22,500 bases of DNA from Theodoxus fluviatilis (lineage: Eukaryota; Mollusca; Gastropoda; Cycloneritida; Neritidae). Below, piece after piece: positions 17,162 through 22,500 of this stretch. A program made the translations under genes and the position numbers. Each line of letters opens with the position of its first letter. Position 1 is the stretch's first letter. A model generated the notes under the pieces. The model did no database searches. It saw only the letters and a list, made by a program, of their open reading frames with translations, and was not told the DNA's origin. The DNA is taken from assembly GCA_034096865.1 (NCBI GenBank), contig JAWQFJ010026674.1, positions 7,501 to 30,000 on the forward strand, in the 5' to 3' direction.

Positions 17162-18383
17162 TCCGGCGCGCTCGCACTAGCGATCAGACGTGTTCGCGAC
17201 CCTCCCGCCAGGAACTGAAATTGAAGCAGAACTATGCCAGTCGCCGGATTCCCAGCTGCTGTGGAAGTACTGCTATCCTCGCTACTTACGTCGGATGAAC
17301 TTTCGTCTTGGAAGGTGACGGGGGAGCCTGGAGGTGTTGTGGTCGTGCTCAGATTCAGGCCCAGTGACGGGCAGCCATTACTCGCTTCTCATACTCAACG
17401 CGGACACTGGAGAAGGAAGCCTCCTGCACAACTTCGACGTGACCAGTTGCGTGCCCAGAGACACAGAACCTTGGGTGAGACAGCGCATTTCCTAAATTTT
17501 GCAAAACATGATGATAAAATTACCGCGAATAACATTTGTGATCAAATGACTGATGCTTCACGATCTCCCCGTGCCTCGACATCAAGTCCTTGCCCTACAA
17601 CGACCTTGACCTTTGACCCTCCCAGCCAAACAACAATAGTGGCGAAGAAAGCAGTCCTCTCAGAAGAAATTGATGAATCAGTGATGCAGACAGATTCCTC
17701 TCCAGATGATGCCTCCACCAGTGCCACTGTTTCTAAGGGTCATCCATCTGAGGAAGATGAGTGTATGAGGGCCTTCGATGCTCGCTTCGAAGCGGCACAT
17801 GCAGCAGGAATTGAGTGCTGGAGACAGGAAAGGAAGAAGACTGACACAGGTAGAGGTAACACTGGAGCCACTAGTACCATGGATCCTGGTGAGGACCCTG
17901 AGGAAACTCCGCCGCTAGCAGAGTGTAGTCCAGCCATGGTTCCATCTGTTGACAATTCCACCAGCAAGCCAGCAAGATCAACACGTCAGACGCGCCCCCC
18001 TTCATCAGCTGAGTTTCCCACCACCACAGCAGCCTCATTGCGGGGCACCCAACAGCTGACTGCCAGACAAGACAGCAGCGACAGCGTCTCGTGCAACACG
18101 GGCAGCACGAGGGTGACAAGAAGCAGGCCTTCAACCAATCCAGCCCGGAATGCGCAGACAGCACGAAAACCAGAGACATTTCGGACTTTCGGTCGCAGAA
18201 AGTGACTTTTTTGCCTCTGAACGCTCAAAAGTTTGCATGACTGGTTGCCAGTCTTGACCTTGTTTGTGATAATGTGTTTTTTTCCTAAGTCGGTATTGAC
18301 CAAACTTGGTTTTGGATAACTTTTGGAAAACTTATGTTTTGCAATGGGCCGGAGGCCCCAGCAATAAAGTTTTCGTTCGTTCG

Positions 18384-18414
<31 letters not shown>
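17159..18414 (+). mobile_element. Retroelement with ORF and LINE-like 3' end, set in (CT)n
   Basis: This ~1.2-kb unit starts straight after (CT)n with a GC-rich leader (GCTTCCGGCGCGCTCGCACT). It contains the open frame 17234-18205 and a ~140-bp 3' UTR. It ends TTGCAATGGGCCGGAGGCCC, CAGCAATAAAGTTTTCG, (TTCG)n and (CT)n (~18390-18414). AATAAA is at 18363-18368. There is no reverse transcriptase, so it is either a LINE with ORF2 deleted or a non-autonomous relative that keeps ORF1. Short tandem 3' tails are known in several LINE clades; the clade here is not established. Confidence 0.6.
17234..18205 (+). CDS. Putative retroelement ORF1-like protein (323 aa)
   Basis: The longest frame in the window not made by tandem repeats. 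The ATG at 17234 is ~75 bp after the (CT)n and is the first plausible start. Residues ~9-42 (VEVLLSSLLTSDELSSWKVT, then GVVVVLRFRP) look like a small folded N-terminal segment. Residues ~57-80 are basic (HWRRKPPAQLRRDQLRAQRH). Such an SSW...LRF block plus a basic KPPAQLRRD-type block is reminiscent, from memory, of LINE ORF1 proteins in molluscs and other animals. The rest is rich in Ser, Thr, Pro and acidic residues (SSPDDAST, EEDECMRAFDARFEAAHAAG). The C-terminus is basic and Ser/Thr-rich (TRVTRSRPSTNPARNA, ending FGRRK). I see no CCHC knuckle, coiled coil, signal peptide or membrane segment. A nucleic-acid-binding role would be inference. The frame is intact, but nothing proves it is expressed. 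Confidence 0.45.
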   Translation: MPVAGFPAAVEVLLSSLLTSDELSSWKVTGEPGGVVVVLRFRPSDGQPLLASHTQRGHWRRKPPAQLRRDQLRAQRHRTLGETAHFLNFAKHDDKITANNICDQMTDASRSPRASTSSPCPTTTLTFDPPSQTTIVAKKAVLSEEIDESVMQTDSSPDDASTSATVSKGHPSEEDECMRAFDARFEAAHAAGIECWRQERKKTDTGRGNTGATSTMDPGEDPEETPPLAECSPAMVPSVDNSTSKPARSTRQTRPPSSAEFPTTTAASLRGTQQLTARQDSSDSVSCNTGSTRVTRSRPSTNPARNAQTARKPETFRTFGRRK

Positions 18415-19439
18415 GTTTGGTAACCCTGTTTCCTGAGTACAATTGGCCGGAGTCTCGAGAAGCATCTTTGTCAGCCAGAACCGGGCCTACTTCCGTAACG
18501 CAGCCAGTAGGAACCCTAAGAAGCCTGAGAGGCTATGGTGGACACGGGTACCCTATTTGGTCGTTGACATGTCTTTTTTATTAAACAGGATTCAGAAGAA
18601 AGCATATCCAATCACTCTTTGCAATTCGTCTGCGACTCTATACTACCCAGGAAGACTTAGGGCCAGATCTTCGGCCAAAAAGTGCATCTTGCGTGGTGTC
18701 TGGCTTCACTCTCATCAGGCAACTACAGCGAAACGACGTCACGATGTAGCACGTTGCGGTGAGCGACTGCGTCTGCTTAGTTTCACGATGCCAAGGCAAA
18801 TGGCTCTGCCGAGAGAGGAAATGAGTGTGTCTCTATCGATTCTCCATCTACTCCGTGGGTTCTGCGGGCACAGAGCAGTGAAATAGAAAGGTTCCGAGCT
18901 AATTGCTAGAGGGAGCTTGTTTTTTCTCTTTTTCAACAAGACGCGTACGTAGTTGAAGAGTCCCTGAAGTGACACTTTTTGAATAATGAGAGACGCTGAG
19001 CATACAAAAATACGTGCCACATGCTAAAGAACAGCACACGCTTGTAGACTTGTTCCGTGTTTTTTCTCTGCCAGCATCACTACTCAATCGGGTTGAGTCT
19101 ATAAATTCAAGGCAAGCTTCGATAAAGCATCCAAACTCTATTTTCTGATACGCAAGTTCCCTCAATAACATTTCCACAAATACATTCTTGTGGTGATATG
19201 GGAAAGCTGTATATGGATCATTATCATGGTCGTTTTTTCATTCTCTTCTATCAAGCAGTAAAGCACTTCACCACATGTCAAGACTACATCAATTCCAAAA
19301 TAAGGCTTGACGAGGAAGTAGGGAATCTACCATCACCACCAGAAATCCCTAAGCAGGTGTCGTCTCCTCTTTTAAAGATTCTTCCTAACCACCTCCCCCC
19401 CAAACCGTTCACATGATAGCGACCGCAACGCTGCAGCCA
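18415..19439. other. 1-kb stretch without recognisable gene
   Basis: A 147-codon frame at 18443-18886 (plus) starts inside the flank of the (CT)n and has no recognisable domain; other frames on both strands overlap it. I regard it as unsupported. The rest (18890-19439) holds only short frames, and a C8 run lies near 19393-19400. Confidence 0.4.
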
Positions 19440-19548
19440 GAGTTATCCTTTATCCACTTATTCCAACACACTTTCCCATCACCATCGGCTAGAGTTGTCC
19501 TTTATCCACTTATTCCAACACACTTTCCCATCACCATCGGCTAGAGTT
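19440..19548. repeat. 52-bp tandem duplication (2 copies)
   Basis: Two units starting GAGTTATCCTTTATCCACTT and GAGTTGTCCTTTATCCACTT, each ending CCCATCACCATCGGCTA, and a start of a third (GAGTT). They differ at one base by eye, so the duplication is recent. Confidence 0.95.
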
Positions 19549-19730
19549 CTAAAATTTAAACCAAGCATCCTCGGGGATTGCGGTGGAGCCTCACATTGAT
19601 AACGCTAACTTAGCGGTGTTTCTCCCCAGACAGTGGAAATGGAGTTAGAATGACAATCAGCGCGGCTTGATTGTCAGGGGATGGAAGCCGGCCTTTTCAG
19701 CAAACACAATGAATAGAAAGTCAGAAAATG

Positions 19731-20013
19731 AAAACTAGAGCGTCACTCGGCGAGCACAAACCTCCACCAAGGACGCCGCCATTTCTCTTTCAGGACCCGT
19801 ATGGTTTAGTTCATTTCACCGTCTGCTGGAGGCCAGTGACAACATTTCTCTTCATGGCTACCATTCCCAAACGAGACAACAGACAAACGCCAACATTCAA
19901 TGGATTGTTCCTCAGGTAAAACCTTGACCTTCCACCATATTTCGCCTGTCATTTTGCCGAAGAATAACCAATGAACGAACCGCGAGAAAACATGACCTCT
20001 CCGGCGGAGGTTT
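19731..20013 (+). mobile_element. GGCGGAGG-type dispersed repeat, near-complete (~283 bp)
   Basis: Begins AAAACTAGAGCGTCACTCGG, then CGAGCACAAACCTCCACCAA and GGACGCCGCC. Ends CGCGAGAAAACATGACCTCT, then CCGGCGGAGGTTT. Head and tail carry inverted CCTCC/GGAGG motifs. The head matches the inverted fragment at 8665-8706, and the tail resembles 14869-14980. I know it as a commonly repeated animal sequence but not its formal class. A 63-codon frame (19728-19919) inside is unsupported. Confidence 0.6.
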
Positions 20014-20310
20014 CAAGCACCTCTGTAAATGCATTAACCACAACCATGACGTCGAAGGAGACTCTTTGGATCCATGATGATCATTCACGCGTGGAAAGAA
20101 CTTCATAACCAATGTTCCCCAGGAGCTGAAATGGTGTTTGAATGACAATTGCTGGCAGGATGTTCAGGAAGTAGCATGCACGGTTTCGGGCATAGAATGG
20201 GGAAAAAAATCGCACCGTGAAACCGAGCATTCGTCTTTACACATGTCAGTGGCGATACTTCGAAATAAATGTCTGTATTCATGGTAAACTTTTACGCATG
20301 GGAATAGCTT
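20014..20310. other. Interval without feature
   Basis: Nothing recognised. A 78-codon minus-strand frame (19912-20148) overlaps the dispersed repeat and is unsupported. Confidence 0.3.
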
Positions 20311-20401
20311 GACGTCGACGACGACGACGACGACGACGATGACGGCAACGATGAAGATGACGACAACGACGACAACGATGATGATGATGACGATGATGAT
20401 G
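20311..20401. repeat. (GAC/GAT)n trinucleotide tract
   Basis: GACGTCGACGACGACGACGA onward, passing into GATGACGGCAACGATGAAGA and GATGATGATGATGACG. On the minus strand it reads as a Val/Ile run, and in other frames as an acidic run. Because of its length and variants it behaves like a microsatellite, not an exon. Confidence 0.9.
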
Positions 20402-21073
20402 GAGCATTGTGGCCTATCAGTCTTTGAAGGCGATGTCTGGTCCCTTACCATGAGAATAACTACAGATGGTTAGAGTAAGAGCAAGTTTCGGTTACCCTGA
20501 CTATCCGCCTCTTTCGAATCCAATCGTGAGACGTGGCGGCTCATTTCTTACCCCAATCCCCAGAGAACACAAAGCTAAAACATCAACGAGATGAGACCGA
20601 AGGAGTTGAATGAGGGATGGGTAAGGGATGTCCATTCGGTAATGGGGGCTTCTTTCTTCGTTCTGTCGTCTTGTCGGTTGTGAATGAAGCTAATAACGCT
20701 TTTTTTCTTTTTAATCGAGACGACGAATACAGCCTGTACCTTTCAAAATAGCATCGGATTCGATCATTAACGTTTTGTCTTGGCCGAAATATTGACCGCC
20801 AGAGGCATCGGAGGAATTTGAATGGATCGAGGTAAAAACCTTAAAATTTAATGAGGATTTTTCAAAAACTTACTAGCATGCTGAACGATGCTTTTCCATT
20901 GTTCTACTTTATTTTTCTTATTTCTCTTGTTGTCATTTTAAAAATCTACTTTCAACTTTCATTCTTGCACTGGCAGAACTCGAAATGAAGCTCCTTGTCT
21001 CAGAAACATGTGTTTTAATCCAAACCGGTGCACTCGCATTCAGAAAAGTTCGCAACGCAGATACACTGAAACG
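20402..21073. other. 0.67-kb stretch without recognisable gene
   Basis: Nothing recognised on either strand. It is moderately AT-rich towards 20850-20950. Confidence 0.4.
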
Positions 21074-21969
21074 AAGCTGAGGCAAAGATTATAGGTTACA
21101 CAAAGATAGCTCATGCCGAGCTTTTGCTATAAAAAGTTACAAGACGCTCGGAAACGCAGCGCCCCAAGCGGCTAGAACTATGGGGAAGTAATCACAACGC
21201 TTAGAGACATGTAAAAGTGCTTGTTTGTCAACGCGTTTCTGATGCGTTCCGATCATGTTTGTGAATACATTTACGGTGTAATGTGTAATAAAATGATTTT
21301 CTGCAATAATGGGGGTGTTTTGGCTTTGTTTTTTGTAGCAGACGTTGTGAAATCGAAATATTTGCTTCATCGAAATGTGAGCCTATGGTCCGTTTCAACA
21401 TTGCTCTGTCAGTGGAGACAAAGATTATTCGTCTGCTAGCCATCTAGGTACATACGGTGAGGTTTGTTTACTTATCTTCTGTGGGTTTTGTGCAGAAAGT
21501 ATACGTTAAAACAGTCTAATATGACTATTTTTGATTAGTTTTTAATCTAATTAATATTGTTGCATGCTTTAACGCGGCCGGATCTTTGGCATAACTCCCC
21601 GGGCGTGCGAAGTCAGTAGCGTCTCCACTGACAGAGCAATGTTTAAACGGACTATAGGCTCACGCGCATGCGCAGAACCATCCATTTCGATGGACCAAAT
21701 ATTTCGATTTCACAACGCCTGCTACAAAAAACAAAGTCAAAACACCCCCATTATTGCAGCAAATCATTTTATTACACATTACACCGTAAATGTATTCACA
21801 AACATGATCGGAACGCATCAGAAACGTGTCGACAAACAAGCACTTTTACATGTCTCTAAGCGTTGTGATTACTTCCCCATAGTTCTAGCCGCTTGGGGCG
21901 CAACGTGTCTCGATCCTCACAACAATGAGCTAATGAGCTATCTTTGTGTAACCTATAATCTTTGGCTGA
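21074..21969. mobile_element. Foldback element with ~346-bp inverted arms
   Basis: The left arm is 21074-21419 (starts CTGAGGCAAAGATTATAGGT, ends TTGCTCTGTCAGTGGAGAC). The right arm is 21621-21969, its reverse complement (starts GTCTCCACTGACAGAGCAAT, ends ACCTATAATCTTTGGCTGAG). The spacer is 201 bp. In the central ~230 bp the arms differ by only about eight bases by eye. The outer ~60 bp differ by an indel block: the left has CTTTTGCTATAAAAAGTTAC, the right CCTCACAACAATGAGC. Open frames in both arms (21137-21370 minus, 21639-21983 plus) give related peptides (QIFRFHN...CYKKQSQNTPII). Among the few differences several change the amino acid (K/D, V/A, E/A), so selection for a protein is not evident. 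No transposase or clear target duplication seen. Confidence 0.8.
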
Positions 21970-22031
21970 GATTAATTAGTTAATGACATGTGTGCCTCTC
22001 ACCAAAAAAAGGAGGAAAAAAATATTGCTCG

Positions 22032-22330
22032 CAGGTAGAAAAGCTTCACTGCCGACTTATAGAGGCATCGGAGTTTCAGCCATTGAAATTTTCGACGAAG
22101 CTGACTTTCCACTGAGAAACACATTCAAATAAAGCTGATTTTTTTCTTTTCTTTTAAGAAATAGCAGTGGCTCACTGGGAAATGTTGTTGCAGGAAGAGA
22201 AGCTTCATTGGCAGGTTATCGTAGCATGGGAATATATATATCTTTTCAACAAAGCTGACTTCCCAAAGAGAAAATTGAACTAAAGCAGAGCTGGTTAGTT
22301 TAAGAAATGTCAGTGGCTCACGAGAAAATT
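22032..22330. repeat. Diverged tandem duplication, period ~159 bp
   Basis: Unit 1 (from 22032) and unit 2 (from 22191) share CAGGTAGAAAAGCTTCAC/CAGGAAGAGAAGCTTCAT, then CGAAGCTGACTTTCC/CAAAGCTGACTTCCC, TTTAAGAAAT and CAGTGGCTCAC, in the same order with indels. A third partial unit is not seen. No gene is recognised in 21984-22500. Confidence 0.75.
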
Positions 22331-22500
22331 CGGTCAGAGAAACAACTCAGGTGAATAAGGATAACTGTTTGATTAGCAAGCGAAGGAAATTCACATCACT
22401 TTGGGATGCAGGCACGTAACAAATGGGAGCTAACAGCAGACGTCAAGATGCTTCCAGAGAAGCGAGACGACTAGGAAAGAGATGACAAGTCCTCGTTATC

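Noticed and set aside
18443..18886. 147-codon open frame as a gene
   Set aside because: Unrecognised, it starts beside a microsatellite, has overlapping frames on the other strand and shows no domain. It is kept only as a note.
21639..21983. 114-codon frame in the foldback arm as a host gene
   Set aside because: The frame recurs in the other arm. Several of the few differences are non-synonymous and it runs into unrelated flank, so it looks like incidental open sequence in a transposable element.

Overview
The window looks like repeat-dense, gene-poor nuclear DNA from an invertebrate animal, most likely a mollusc and perhaps a gastropod. This rests on tRNA-derived SINEs, LINE fragments ending in AATAAA plus (TTCG)n, small TIR elements with target-site duplications, many mini- and microsatellites, and a dispersed element full of TCAAGGTCA/TGACCTTGA motifs. 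The mollusc assignment is inference from general familiarity with such repeats, not a search. I see no bacterial-type operon, no convincing host gene and no intact tRNA, rRNA or CRISPR. Most long open frames are read-through of tandem arrays whose unit length or composition lacks stops.

Layout, left part (1-6.6 kb): a 31-bp duplication; a 14 x 44-bp minisatellite (717-1332); a SINE-like element whose 3' body has expanded into a 41-bp array (1346-1750); two inverted copies of one 234-bp MITE, each flanked by a 3-bp CTG duplication (1968-2474); microsatellites and a 15-bp array (2714-3257); a minus-strand LINE C-terminal relic (3639-4112); a ~529-bp TIR element with a 9-bp direct repeat (4403-4931); a 13 x 35-bp minisatellite with a hairpin in each unit, followed by (CTGT)n (5131-5723); and a tRNA-like SINE head (6321-6445).

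Middle (6.6-13.5 kb): a 2.03-kb array of exactly 50 units of 40 bp with higher-order structure (6612-8641). About 1.3 kb without recognisable features follows. Then comes a frameshifted LINE C-terminal relic (10086-10620), G15/G15 tracts, a third copy of the MITE flanked by CAG, and a 34-bp minisatellite. The same minisatellite motif also occurs left of the LINE relic, so the relic and MITE may have split or entered an older array. A ~590-bp TIR candidate (11734-12322) and the first copy of the TCAAGGTCA-rich element (12605-13502) close this part.

Right part (13.5-22.5 kb): two neighbouring inverted-repeat elements share one terminal motif (13704-14067, 14355-14687). Short tandem arrays follow, then the second, inverted copy of the TCAAGGTCA-rich element (16171-17014). 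A ~1.2-kb retroelement carries a 323-codon open frame and ends in a LINE-like 3' tail; it sits between two (TTCG)n(CT)n tracts (17018-18414). After that come a 52-bp duplication, a dispersed repeat bounded by GGCGGAGG motifs (19731-20013), a (GAC/GAT)n tract, a foldback element with ~346-bp arms (21074-21969) and a diverged ~159-bp tandem duplication at the end.

Nothing here works together as a pathway. The coherent story is genome structure: several families appear as inverted pairs, satellites have grown inside or beside transposons, and elements have inserted into simple repeats. The most promising candidates for something little described are the CWG-target MITE family, the TCAAGGTCA-rich element, the foldback element and the ORF-bearing retroelement in (CT)n.
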